Part shown: positions 12,401 through 21,634 of the stretch, piece after piece | Numbering within the stretch: the first letter of the stretch is position 1 | Layout of the letters: each line of letters opens with the position of its first letter | The notes under the pieces: model-generated | What the model saw: only the letters and a program-made list of their open reading frames with translations | Database searches by the model: none | What the model was told of the DNA's origin: nothing | Assembly (NCBI GenBank): GCA_029962745.1 | Contig: CM057162.1 | Coordinates: 22,618,291 to 22,682,290 of the forward strand | DNA length: 64,000 bases | Direction of reading: 5' to 3' | DNA from: Echinometra lucunter | Taxonomy: Eukaryota; Echinodermata; Echinoidea; Camarodonta; Echinometridae | Program-made: the position numbers and the translations under genes

Positions 12401-15400
12401 GGCAATGTGATGAAAAGTTTAAAAACCCACTTTTTATCCTAGCGAATTTGCAACTTTTTAATTCTCAACCAATTTTCTGTCAATTTTTCATCATGAAAGA
12501 TACATTAAATGTAGCAGTAAAAGAGAAATGCTGGTGTTGCCAATTTGAGGAATAAAAGCTGATCAAATACGGCTTTAGATAATTTCCTGTCATGAATAGG
12601 TTAATATTCAGAAAAAGAAATATCAATCAACTTTAGTCCAAGTGCCATTTATAATGAAAGAATTTTTTGTGTTTAATGCTGGGCTCCCATTGCTGATCCG
12701 ATCAACTGATTGTCCCGATCTCTCAAAACCTGCATGTAGTCTGCAGAAACAAACATTATATTCATACTTGAATACAATAATTCCATGAAGCCCTGAATGA
12801 GCCTTGTCATGGCAAGTCACTTTCAGTTCAGATTATTTGACTTTACAACAGACTTGCCATGGGTAGGCTCATTCAAGGCTTCATGGAATTAATGTGTTCA
12901 GATGTCTAAATTACGTCTGTTTTTGCAGACTAGATTTTGAGAGATTGGGACGATCGAGTTGATCGGGTTGGCAGTGGGAACATAGCATAAAGGAGTGTAT
13001 TATCTATGATTATTTGCTTGGTTTGATTTCAGGAGAATCCGCTAGAGCCTGGTCTACGAGTGCTTCCCTTCTTTTATGCTCTGGTCCTTGTGATCAACTG
13101 TATCTCCATCTTTATTGATGGACCCGAGAGTAAGTCAGTTCTTCTAGAAATGCAGAGATGCCAACCCTCCCGATTTCATTGGGAGGCTCCCGAATATTCA
13201 CCCCAACTCCCGCCCTTACGATCACCATCCTTATCCTCCCGAAATTACGATATTCTCACACTGATCAAATTGAATGAGAAGTACATGTATCGTCTTCTAA
13301 CTTTAGCATGTAGCAACTGCATAACGTTCGCTGCTACCGAATTCTGCGTACATGTAAAAGGCAGACAAATGAGGAGCAGCGAAAGATTGGTGCATGCATT
13401 TATTGCAATATGCCGAACGGGAATCCACTGAGCACCAGCCCGGTGGGCCCGGCTGGCTTCGCGATGCGTGTGCGCTCGCGGCTGCTGGAGTTGTCGAGTC
13501 GCGCGGTGGAACATCGATGGATGATTTCGGCGTAAGTGATGCGTTGATATTGACACAGAATGGCGGAAAATCAACAAAAGAAGACCAAGAAATGGTCTCA
13601 GAAGTATTAGACCGAATACAATCTCCAGTACGTATTCGGAAGTCTGAAAGAGGAATTTATCATGCATTTTGCACAATTTGCAGCGTGGACATTTCAGTTG
13701 AGCACGGAGGTCGTGATGATGTTGGGCAGCACGTAGGGAGCAAACGGCATACGAACATTGCGAAGAAGAGATCTTCGAGCACTAACTTGTTAGTACCCTG
13801 TTGACTTATTTCACCAAGCAAGGGACGAGCGAGGAGGAAGACACTCGCGCTGAGCTTTTCTTTACTGGATTTATAGTGGAGCATAACCTGCCAATAGCTG
13901 TCGCAGACCGCACGCTGGCCCTCTGTTTGGGAAGATAATTCCTCCTTGTTATTATTGTACAGGTACTTTTCTTCTATTTTCCCCTCAATTTTTGTTTGCA
14001 TATTTGATATTTTTCTGTAATTTTCATGTTAAAAAAGTAGGAACTGTTTTTTTTTTTAACATATAAAATGCTCCAAAATAAAGCTCAGATTACACCAGAG
14101 AGCATCTAGAATCCCAGAGCTTCCAGGGCCCTAACGCGGGCCCTGGACCCCGGCCGCAAAGGGTCAAACGCGCTACGCGCACATAATTTGGTGTCAGTTG
14201 CAAATCCTCCCTAATTCTGATTTCCAAAAGTTGGCATCTCTGGAGATGCTCTTTCTTTCAGTGAATGAATGAATGAATGAATGAAATTTTATTCATTCTT
14301 GAAAACAGTTAAACAGTCAAACACATTCAGAACATGATGAAATATAAATTTCAAGAAAAGGAGAGACAAAAAGAAGCCTTAAGGCTTGAAAGTTGGAAGT
14401 CCTACATGTACATGTAAATATAATGTTTATGCATAAAACATGAAATACAAAGGGAATTTAAGGGAAAAAAGATCCAATAATTGCAAGATATGAAACAACG
14501 GTAAAGAACTCAGCATGATTACTGTTTAGCAAGATTTAGTTTTAAATTTTTCTTAAATGTGTACATCGATTTGCTTACACACGGCTCAATACAAAACAGA
14601 GCCCAAAATTTTGATTCACACTCCCCTACCTAAAAGGTTAGTATGGGTGCCATGCCTATTCACATGCCCTGACCTCTCAAATGTTAACTAGGTTTATTGT
14701 TTGTCATCTAACTAGGTTTAATGCTTGTCTTCAATGATATATTTGTTGCATCTTTTCCTTATATGTACATGTACATGTATGTTGCCCTATAATTACCGTA
14801 TCTCAATTAGAACACGTAATGTGGACTTATTGTACTCTATTTATTTGTTAATAAAAGGTGATTTTTTTTATGGCTCTTGGTGTGAAAGAGAAATTGAGAA
14901 TAAAACTTGTGCAAATAGTTTGTTTAATATTCTTATCATAATTCTGTGCTATTATTAAAATGTTTGTATACTTTATAGTGCTATATCTTCATGTGATACC
15001 CGTGTGGGGAGTGCTGATTCTTAGCTTTGGAGTTGGAATTGTCGCAGGCCTCATTGTCTTTTTGATCTTCGTTCCCAGGTGGAGAAAAGAGTTTCAAGGT
15101 AAATTACAAACAAATGTAAAGTTTATTCATTCCATCTGTGCTGTGGGTGGCAAAGCCAGCCTGAACAATATCTCTTTGACCATGCATGCAGTGCGTGTCC
15201 AAGGTTTTCCACTGAAACCGATGGGAGGTTACCTCGCTATAAAGATCATTCCCATATTATCTCATTAATCATTTAGAACTCACTTTTTAACATCTGACAA
15301 TTCTTTTAGTTCAGCACACGGTCAAAATTTCTCGGATATAAAGCAAAAAGGTCAGCATAAAGTTTAAATTAGCACTGCTTTGTTATCTATTATTTTTGCT

Positions 15401-16957
15401 ACATGTATGGGTGCTAGATCACTCCAAGAATTTTAGTTGCAAATATGTTGTGTTTGGATAAAAAATTGCCGTTTTCATTGCAGAACAGAAAAATTTGTCT
15501 CTAGTAGATAGAAGTGTGCATGCAAATATCCCACTTACAGTGAATGTGAAGGGTGAATTGCCACTTGGTCTACTCCCACTTTGTCTAATGCACATTTGGT
15601 CTCGACCTACATGGTCTAATCCTGTTCCATCTATAAACAGTTCGTCTAGTACCCATTTCGTCTAATTGCCACTTAGCCCATTACCGTTTCGTTTAATCGC
15701 CGGTCAGGTTATGCCCATTTCGTCTAATACCACTTAGTCTAACACCATTTAGTCTATCTGATTAGACTAACTGGTAATAGAACAAACAGAAGAAATGGGG
15801 AAAACTAAGTAGACGAATTGGTAATTAGACCATGTGATTATTAGACGAAATGACATTTAGCCCAAGTGGGTATTAGACCATGTGATAATTGGACCAAGCG
15901 GCAATTAGACCAACTTGATAGTAGACCAAATAGATTTAACCATGGTGGCGTTAGATGATCTGGGAATTAAACCAACTGGTAGTGAACCAAGAGGCTATAA
16001 ACCATCTGCAATTGTTGAACATGTTTTTATGTTGGCCTTCCTAATCACTACATCTACCCTAGGTAAATAGTGGCATTCATGTACTTCTCGTAAACATACA
16101 TGTGCATTGTGCATGATTTGTTCTCTATCAAGATAATTAAATATACATCTATTTTGATATGCAACTACAATCTATGTGTGCATTGATATTAATCAAACAC
16201 AGTTGTGAGGCGCTTGGAGGTGAGGTATACATGTAGCACTATTTTCTTAGGGGTTCAGCCCCAATGAAATTGATAAGTATGCCAGTCACCAGAGATCCAG
16301 AATTTTACTGGTTCCAAGTAAAGAGTGCATTCCCTCATCAATTCATATACAGTCAAACCTGCTTCAGTGACCACCTGTATAGAAAGACCACCTGTCTATA
16401 AAGAACCACAATTTGTGTTTCCCTTCAGTAATTTTCCCCATTGAAATGTGTATCAATGGAACCTGTCCATAAAGACCACTTGATCATAAAGCCCGCTTTT
16501 CTCAGCTCCCTTAGGTGGTCTTTATGTGTACAGGTCTCACTATACGTGAAACTTTATATCGAGTCCCATTTCATGATTTTTCCTGAGTCACATACACTAC
16601 ATCTATATTGTACTCCCTGTGGAGAGAGCTGCAGGTTGCACTGGTCTGTGACTCTACAGTAGCCATATTAGGATAGGTCTACCTGCAGTTACACACTGTG
16701 ATGTCATTGATGTCCGCTGCGGTACACGGGTAGCCATACCCTATTTGCTTGTCATAGGTGTAACTGGGACCAATCCCTGCACAGGAATTTTTGATGTGGG
16801 ATGTTGGGTATAATATTCCTTATTTGCGCAGATCATGCTATATCTTGATAATTGCATTGATTCTTATAAAAATTCTTTGTTTCCTATTCAGTTTTATCAG
16901 AGAAATCTGATTACCCAGAGGACTTAGAGGAGGTCAAAATGGATGAAGATGTTAAAT
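6454..16957 (+). CDS. SLC20A: Sodium-dependent phosphate transporter (SLC20/PiT family), copy A, 3' end lost at gap
   Basis: Na+-coupled inorganic phosphate importer of the plasma membrane. Exons: 6454-6807 (ATG 6465), 7731-7871, 9214-9299, 13033-13129, 14979-15098 and 16892-16957, all with GT-AG sites and matching phases (1,1,0,1,1,1). The N-terminal PiT repeat is complete: GANDVANS at residues 43-50, Glu73 in the FETAG motif, and SGTH from residue 131. Hydrophobic membrane segments are encoded in exons 1 to 5, ending at a basic PRWRKEF stretch that opens the cytosolic loop. The ATG has a good context (ACCAAAATGG). The reading continues toward exon 8-like repeats at 18088 and then hits the 500-N gap, so the C-terminal repeat is missing. 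Only three synonymous differences separate it from copy B. It is probably the other allele rather than a functional truncated paralogue. Confidence 0.93.
7926..8070. repeat. GA-rich microsatellite, intron after coding exon 2, copy A
   Basis: Interrupted (GA)n with GGGA and GAAA variants, starting 55 bp after the donor. Allele-length difference from copy B (28630-28820) is obvious. Long ORFs rich in Arg/Glu or Ser/Leu here are low-complexity artefacts. Confidence 0.9.
9688..9920. mobile_element. Decayed pearl/Helentron-like fragment, copy A
   Basis: Contains a GTCCGTCTGTCC microsatellite, the words CTCATGAACCGTTGAGGTATGAAC and TAGATTTTGGGGTATG, and an AGGTCAAAGGTCA direct repeat. The order matches one core unit of the intact element at 18131-19059. 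It is probably an old single-unit relative. Copy B counterpart is about 32781-33015. Confidence 0.55.
10639..11046. mobile_element. piggyBac-like MITE (TTAA family), copy A first
   Basis: 408-bp element with terminal inverted repeats CCCTTTCGTGACAG / CTGTCACGAATGGG. It is flanked by TTAT (decayed TTAA) and TTAA. No ORF. TTAA duplication plus CC-starting ends points to piggyBac. Related copies are at 12250-12600, 33735-34142, 35157-35564 and 35735-36086. Confidence 0.75.
11841..12083 (+). mobile_element. tRNA-derived SINE, copy A
   Basis: The head has a polymerase III A box (TGGCTCAGTTGATAGAGC) and B box (GGTTCGATCCC). An unrelated body follows, ending GGCTACCCTGGATAAATAAAG and an (ATT)n tail. 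The acceptor-stem halves do not pair and the T stem is poor, so it is not a functional tRNA. Present at the same place in copy B. Confidence 0.8.
12250..12600. mobile_element. piggyBac-like MITE, shorter diverged member, copy A
   Basis: 351-bp element, ends CCTATTCTTGATAG / CTGTCATGAATAGG, with exact TTAA on both sides. It shares the interior word CATGAGCAGAAAGAGCAAAG with the 408-bp members. It is an older subfamily and has the same position in copy B (35735-36086). Confidence 0.75.
12677..12987. mobile_element. Harbinger-like hairpin MITE, copy A
   Basis: 311 bp, flanked by TAA on both sides (12674-12676, 12988-12990). Inverted arms of roughly 140 bp read TGCTGGGCTCCCA inward from the left and TGCTATGTTCCCA inward from the right, and both hold CCGATCAACT and TGGAATTA-type words. 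A TWA duplication suggests PIF/Harbinger. It ends 45 bp before the acceptor of coding exon 4. A nearly full-length hairpin can form. Confidence 0.7.
13153..14242 (+). mobile_element. DNA transposon with 6-bp duplication carrying a zinc-finger transposase remnant, copy A
   Basis: Ends CAGAGATGCCAAC / GTTGGCATCTCTG, 13-bp perfect inverted repeats. Flanked by GAAATG (13147-13152) and GAGATG (14243-14248); the copy B duplication is perfect. 1090 bp. The left end continues CCTCCCGATTT, shared with the element at 29939. It holds the broken ORF described at 13517-13938. It starts 23 bp after the donor of coding exon 4. Confidence 0.8.
13517..13938 (+). pseudogene. Transposase N-terminal fragment with BED/C2H2-like zinc finger, frameshifted, copy A
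   Basis: A frame opening with MDDFGVSD runs to a stop at 13804. It includes a C-x2-C-x16-H-x5-H zinc-finger pattern with HGGRDDV in the middle and HVGSKRH at the end (about 13670-13760). The homologous continuation ([20 protein letters not shown]) is in another frame at about 13840-13905 and stops at 13938. One frameshift therefore sits near 13790-13803, shared with copy B. The His-Gly-Gly finger and VEHNLP motif are typical of the N-terminus of hAT-type transposases; the catalytic part is absent. This is a relic domesticated neither by position nor by an intact frame. Confidence 0.7.
14261..14576 (-). mobile_element. 5'-truncated LINE 3' end, minus strand, copy A
   Basis: On the minus strand this ends in AATAAAATTTCATTCATTCATT, a typical tetranucleotide LINE tail. 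Coding similarity is visible in the longer copy B. It begins 18 bp after the zinc-finger transposon. In copy A the fragment is cut at TTGCTT|ACACAC relative to copy B. Confidence 0.6.
14577..14978. other. Intron sequence, nothing recognised, copy A
   Basis: AT-rich intron leading to the acceptor TTTATAG|TG of coding exon 5. It includes ACATGTACATGTACATG palindromic words near 14763. Copy B equivalent is 40470-40872. Confidence 0.5.
15560..15994. repeat. Inverted array of 15-16 bp GTCTAAT/ATTAGAC words, copy A
   Basis: The left half repeats phrases such as CCATTTCGTCTAAT and CCACTTAGTCTAAC. From about 15765 the same words run in reverse orientation (ATTAGACGAAATGG, ATTAGACCATGTG). The array is therefore a large imperfect palindrome with a short period. 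No ORF. Likely a MITE-class element; its outer edges are approximate. Confidence 0.7.
16349..16542. mobile_element. Mariner/pogo-like MITE, copy A
   Basis: About 195 bp with ends ACAGTCAAACCTG and CAGGTCTCACTAT inside a TATA context, and inner repeats of AAAGACCAC / GTGGTCTTTATG. TA-flanked ACAGTxAAACCTG ends are common in Tc1/mariner/pogo MITEs. The ends are only partly matched. Confidence 0.5.
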
Positions 16958-17357
16958 GTAAGTTATCTTGACAAAGTATCCCTTTGTTTTCTGTGTTTTC
17001 CTGTTCAGGGTCAAGAATTAGAAGTGGTGACATAGAGAAAATTCTGTTTATTATTAACTTACTTGAGAATAATTTGCAAAGATTTGTTTGAAGTTCAAGT
17101 TGCGGAGATAGGAGTTTGTAAACAATCCACGGTTTTGTAATGAAGTTACGTACACGTAGGCATCGCAGTGTTTACATCATAATCATAACCTTCACGAGGT
17201 CTACACTGTAGCCCCAACTCCCAAGGATCATGCACTGACCCACCTTTACTTCTACTTACTTACTTTACTTTTAGATAATTAAAAAGACCATGTGCCTTGC
17301 ATGCTCTCACTAATACTGATGCATGTTCTACTAAAATCATTAATGTACCAATTACAG

Positions 17358-17449
17358 TTCAGGATGAGAATATGAGTCAGCACTTGACATGGAAAGACTT
17401 TTTAGACTATGCAAACACTAAAGAATTTTCGAGAATTGTAACTAGATAA
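17358..17449 (+). other. Possible alternative terminal exon, copy A
   Basis: After an acceptor AATTACAG, a 92-nt stretch continues in the phase of exon 16892-16957 for 30 codons (starting [12 protein letters not shown]) and ends at TAA. It is base-for-base the same in copy B (43532-43623) although the flanks vary. If used, it would end the transporter after the N-terminal half. It may equally be chance; no supporting homology is recognised. Confidence 0.3.
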
Positions 17450-18059
17450 GACTTCAAACGTAGTCGGCTTTTGGATGATTGTATCAATATTTGTTTATAG
17501 GCACTTAGCATAGTTCCAAAGAGCAAGTATTTTTGTTTACACATGATGCTCTATAATGAGGTGTCATATTTGTTGATAAATCAGCTTGATTGTAAATCAA
17601 ATTTCTTGTCTTGTGATGCAAAAAATTTATTATTACTATTTTCAATGCATCAGCAGTGCTCACCCCCCTCCCCCCAAAGAAGAAAGTTATGGGGGGGGGG
17701 GAGTTCTCATTATAATGTAGAGTCTTTTGAAGAAACATCATTTATATTCGTGACTTTGATGCACAAGATTTCTGATCCTTAATATGGTTCTTTATTGTGT
17801 GCTGCTACTTGTTTGTGACTCTATTTTGGCATTCATTCCCAGGTGACCAGGCATGGTATTAATTTTGATACTTGAGCTACAATTTTAAGTGTTCTATTCA
17901 GTTCTTGGCTTAAGCTAACTACATAGCCAACTTTTGATATTCAATTGAATCTTCTGGCCAAGTATTTTACCCTAACTCTAAGCTTGCAAAACTTCCTCAT
18001 TATCTACATTTTTACCGCGGATGCTACACTTTGCGTTGCCCTTGTTTTTATTATGTTGT

Positions 18060-19426
18060 AATTTATTTGTGATTTTTCTCGTGTTAGTGCCTCTGTCTGA
18101 TGAAGAAGTAGATGTTCAGATTGTTGATTATTATGCCTCCGCCCACCGTAGGTGGTTGCCGGAGGCATTATGTTTTCGGGTCGTCCGTCCGTCCGTCCGT
18201 CCGTCCGTACGTCCGTCCGTCCGTCCCGTTTTCGTTCTCGCGATAACTTAAGAACCGTTTGACGGATCAACTTCAAACTTGGCTCGTGTATGCATATGGG
18301 AGGGACAGTGATCTGATTAGATTTTGGAGTCTCATGGTCAAAGGTCAAGGTCATAGAGGTAATAAAACTCATAAAAATGGACCGTTCTCGCGATAACTTA
18401 AGAACCACTTGACAGATCAACCTCAAACTTGGCACAGGTATGCATATGGAAGGGACAATGATCTGATTAGATTTGGGGGTCTCAAGGTCAAAGGTCAAAG
18501 GTCATAGAGGTAATAAAACACATAAAAATGGCTCGTTCTTGCGATAACTTAAGAACTATTTGACAGATCAACCTCAAACTTGGCACAGGTATGCATATGG
18601 GAGGGACAATGATCTGAGTAGATTTTGGGGTCACAAGGTCAAAGGTCAAGGTCATAGAGTTAATAAAACAAAAAATGGCTTGTTCTCGCGATAACTTAAG
18701 AACCATTTGACCGATCAACCTCAAACTTGGCACAGGTATGCATATGGGAGGGACAATGATCTGATTAGATTTTGGGGTCTCAAGGTCAAAGGTCAAAGGT
18801 CATAGAGGTCATTATGTTCATAGAAATGGTTCATTCTTGTGATAACTCAGTAATCATTTGACGGTTCAACAAACTTGGCTCATGTATGCATATGGAAAGG
18901 GCAATGCTCTCATTAGATTTGGGGGTCACAAGGTCAAAGGTCAAGGTCAAAGATGTCATTGTATAAATGAAAATAAATCAACATGAAGTGCCATTTATTT
19001 CTGATTTGGTAATGGCGGAGGCATAAAGTTCGACCACGCGTGGTCGAAGATTCATCTAGTTTTGTAATTTGTGATTTTTCTCCTGTTAGCACAAATGTCT
19101 GATGAAGGGGTAATGTTCAGATTGTTGATTATTTTGTAATTTATCTGTGCTTTTTCTCTCATAATTAGTGCCTCTGTCTGATGAAGAAGTAGATGTTCAG
19201 ATTGTTGATTATTTTGTAATTTATCTGTGCTTTTTCTCTCATAATTAGTGCCTCTGTCTGATGAAGGAGTAGATGTTCAGATTGTTGATTATTTTGTAAT
19301 TTATCTGTGCTTTTTCTCTCATAATTAGTGCCTCTGTCTGATGAAGGAGTAGATGTTCAGATTGTTGATTATTTTGTAATTTGTGCTTTTTCTCTTGTTT
19401 GTACAAATGTCTGATGAAGGGGTAAT
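18060..19426 (+). repeat. Tandem array of exon-8 acceptor units, copy A, interrupted and cut by the gap
   Basis: Units of 79-80 bp, each with a T-rich tract, an AG, and TG(C)CTCTGTCTGATGAAGxAG-like text copied from the start of coding exon 8. AG positions end at 18087, 19089, 19168, 19248 and 19328; the next unit has TTTG instead of TTAG. A 929-bp Helentron-like element sits in the first unit. The gap opens inside the array, probably because the repeat broke the assembly. Confidence 0.85.
18131..19059 (+). mobile_element. Helentron/pearl-like non-autonomous element
   Basis: 929 bp inserted in a tandem-array unit, between GATTA and TTTTGTAATTT, with no target duplication. The 5' end carries TATGCCTCCGCC, repeated inverted near the 3' end (GGCGGAGGCATA). 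Next come a (CGTC)n microsatellite at 18179-18230 and five core repeats of about 150 bp (CGATAACTT at 18241, 18391, 18542, 18689, 18840). The 3' end has a perfect 20-bp palindrome (19029-19048), 7 nt of spacer and CTAG. The palindrome-CTAG end and lack of duplication are Helitron hallmarks. The ACGG-type microsatellite plus ~150-160 bp core repeats is the layout known for bivalve pearl/CvA elements. Absent from copy B. Confidence 0.88.
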
Positions 19427-19926
19427 NNNNNNNNNNNNNNNNNNNNNNNNNNNNNNNNNNNNNNNNNNNNNNNNNNNNNNNNNNNNNNNNNNNNNNNNNN
19501 NNNNNNNNNNNNNNNNNNNNNNNNNNNNNNNNNNNNNNNNNNNNNNNNNNNNNNNNNNNNNNNNNNNNNNNNNNNNNNNNNNNNNNNNNNNNNNNNNNNN
19601 NNNNNNNNNNNNNNNNNNNNNNNNNNNNNNNNNNNNNNNNNNNNNNNNNNNNNNNNNNNNNNNNNNNNNNNNNNNNNNNNNNNNNNNNNNNNNNNNNNNN
19701 NNNNNNNNNNNNNNNNNNNNNNNNNNNNNNNNNNNNNNNNNNNNNNNNNNNNNNNNNNNNNNNNNNNNNNNNNNNNNNNNNNNNNNNNNNNNNNNNNNNN
19801 NNNNNNNNNNNNNNNNNNNNNNNNNNNNNNNNNNNNNNNNNNNNNNNNNNNNNNNNNNNNNNNNNNNNNNNNNNNNNNNNNNNNNNNNNNNNNNNNNNNN
19901 NNNNNNNNNNNNNNNNNNNNNNNNNN
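19427..19926. other. Assembly gap (500 N)
   Basis: Exactly 500 N, a placeholder of unknown true size. ORFs drawn across it are artefacts. Confidence 1.
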
Positions 19927-20737
19927 TTTTTAAAATGGATATAAAAATCTGTATGTTAATAAGACTTAAAAGTTATAATTTACATCATTTTGAATTCTTT
20001 GAAGTCTATTTTACTAAAAAGATAATTTGTTATATATGCATAATATTATGCAGTGGCGTGGCTAGGATTCCATTTTAGGGGACGGTAGTGAGAATCACAA
20101 TATCATACACAGGGATCGAGGGTGCAGGGACTCGGTGGGGGAGGGGGGGGGGAGTTCCCCCGCCGCGCAAAGCCGGAAGCTCCGACCTAAACTTTCTTTG
20201 TCATCGTCCCTCTCGCTCTTTTTACGTTCTCTTACCTTCCTTTGTCGCTCACGCCTTTTTTTTTTAGGGGGGGGGGGCACACCACTCCCTGCCCCCTGGC
20301 TACGTGCAGGATTATTGTAATTTAACTGCATTATTGTCTAGGCCTATATATAAAAAAGATATTAAAAATCCCTAACCCCGCAGTGAGGTCGGCACTACGG
20401 GCCTGTATCACCCCCCCCCCCCCCCCCCCCCCGTGATCCAATGCATTCAGTTTAGGAGAAGCTCGTAAATAGTAAAGATTAATGGCTTTTCACCTTTGAT
20501 TCAAGAAAGATGCAGTGTGAAAGTTGTGTTGCTATGGTAGGCAAGAACATACCGATTTTTATTTCAGAGTTTCTGAACTGGAATCCGCGGGCCATTAGTA
20601 CATTAGTATTGAACAGGCTATGTCACATTTTCAGGCAATTATATTTGAAGACTCCCTCCATAATCAAATCACTATTAAACAGAAGCCATGGGAGCGAAGG
20701 CTACAGCCCTTAGCCTATATACACACACAATACTATA
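19927..20737. other. Sequence between the gap and the hAT MITE, no gene
   Basis: Contains a CAGTGGCGTGGCTAGG word at 20051 and CCCCTGGCTACGTGCAG near 20292, which could be the decayed ends of a hAT-like element of about 260 bp. Poly-G and poly-C runs lie near 20145, 20267 and 20411. No exon seen. Confidence 0.4.
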
Positions 20738-21405
20738 CAGTGGCGGCACCAAGGGGGGGGGGGGCATGGGGGCATTTGCCACCCCACTCAGAAGATTTGC
20801 CCCCAGTTGCCCCCCCCCCCCCCAGAAATTTTGAGGACTGAAAAAAAAAAATTATACAGTAATTTGTAAATAAGTAGATGTTGTCATAAGCATCATAATT
20901 ATTGAAGCTGTGAAGTGCTCTAAATTACCATTTTCCGCTCTTCAAAACTTTGATTGAAAAAAAAAAAGTGTTTATTTTTGGTTCGCTCGCTCGTCATATT
21001 TCTAATAATTTTTCTTAAATGCGATTAAAAACAAGAAAAGTAGCCATTTTTGGCTCGCTCACTTTGCTCACTCGCCATATTTCAGAATATTTATTCGAAA
21101 ATGTGATTAAAAACCAAAAAAGCCGTTATTTTTTGTTCGCTTGCTTCGTTCCCTCGCAAAATTGATATTAAAATTTGTGTAAGAGGAAAAAAAAAAAGAA
21201 TAAAAAAATTCAATTATCCCCCCCCCCCCCCACTCCTTAAAGTGGATTTACGCAGGCGACTAAAACTCGCGCTTTCACGCTCGATTTTTTCATACATGCA
21301 CAAAAAAAAAAAAAAAAAAAATTGACTGCCCCTGCCCCCAACATTTTCTTTTGCCCTCCATTTGCCCCCCCCCCCCCCACTTTAACAATCCTGGTGCCGC
21401 CACTG
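20738..21405. mobile_element. Non-autonomous hAT element, 668 bp
   Basis: Starts CAGTGGCGGCACCAAG and ends CCTGGTGCCGCCACTG, a 15/16 inverted repeat. Flanks ATACTATA (20730-20737) and ATACTTTA (21406-21413) are an 8-bp duplication with one change. G/C homopolymers lie just inside both ends, and three GCTCGCTxxCTCG-like segments are inside. No transposase. Confidence 0.85.
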
Positions 21406-21634
21406 ATACTTTAACAAACGAACAACAAAAAATATTTTAAAAACCTATAGACTCTAATTAATTGTAAACAGTTATCAATCAAAATTGCTCATGGCCCGCT
21501 CAGTTTGGATGTCACGGGCACCCCACTTACTTGAAAAACCCACACAAGCAAACAAACAACAACCAAAAAAACAACAAAACAAAAACAAACACACACACAC
21601 ACAAAACAGCCAAACAAACAAAAAACACGAAACC
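21406..21634. other. Simple-sequence junction before copy B
   Basis: CAAA/CACA-rich stretch at about 21537-21625 directly before homology with copy A resumes. No gene seen. Confidence 0.5.

Larger units (their letters stand above)
593..19426 (+). repeat. Duplicated SLC20 locus, copy A (cut by the gap)
   Basis: This segment is near-identical to 21635-44650 over 5' flank, exons and introns. The offset between the copies steps from 21042 at the left edge to 20704 at coding exon 1, 23103 at exon 3, 23486 at exon 4, 25894 at exon 5 and 26171 at exon 6. Most steps match transposon insertions present only in copy B; the first is a shorter minisatellite in B. The segment stops at a 500-N gap inside the tandem array in front of exon 8, so the last exons are absent. 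It may be an uncollapsed second haplotype or a truncated tandem duplicate. Confidence 0.9.

Noticed and set aside
13394..13516. Extension of the zinc-finger ORF upstream to 13394
   Set aside because: The upstream part is Ala/Gly-rich, low in similarity and probably UTR of the element; the MDDFG start at 13517 is the likelier one.
17358..17449. Resemblance of the candidate alternative exon to a DEG/ENaC channel N-terminus
   Set aside because: Only a loose match over about ten residues; reported instead as an exon of unknown origin.
18181..18230. CRISPR or telomere-like repeat
   Set aside because: A (CGTC)n microsatellite inside a transposon, not a spaced repeat.
18004..18796. Repetitive 100-165 residue minus-strand proteins with MTFDLETPKSNQ repeats
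   Set aside because: They are translations of the 150-bp core repeats of the Helentron-like element; the period is not a multiple of three throughout and no domain is seen.
19383..20078. 231-residue ORF
   Set aside because: It spans the 500-N gap and is mostly unknown residues.
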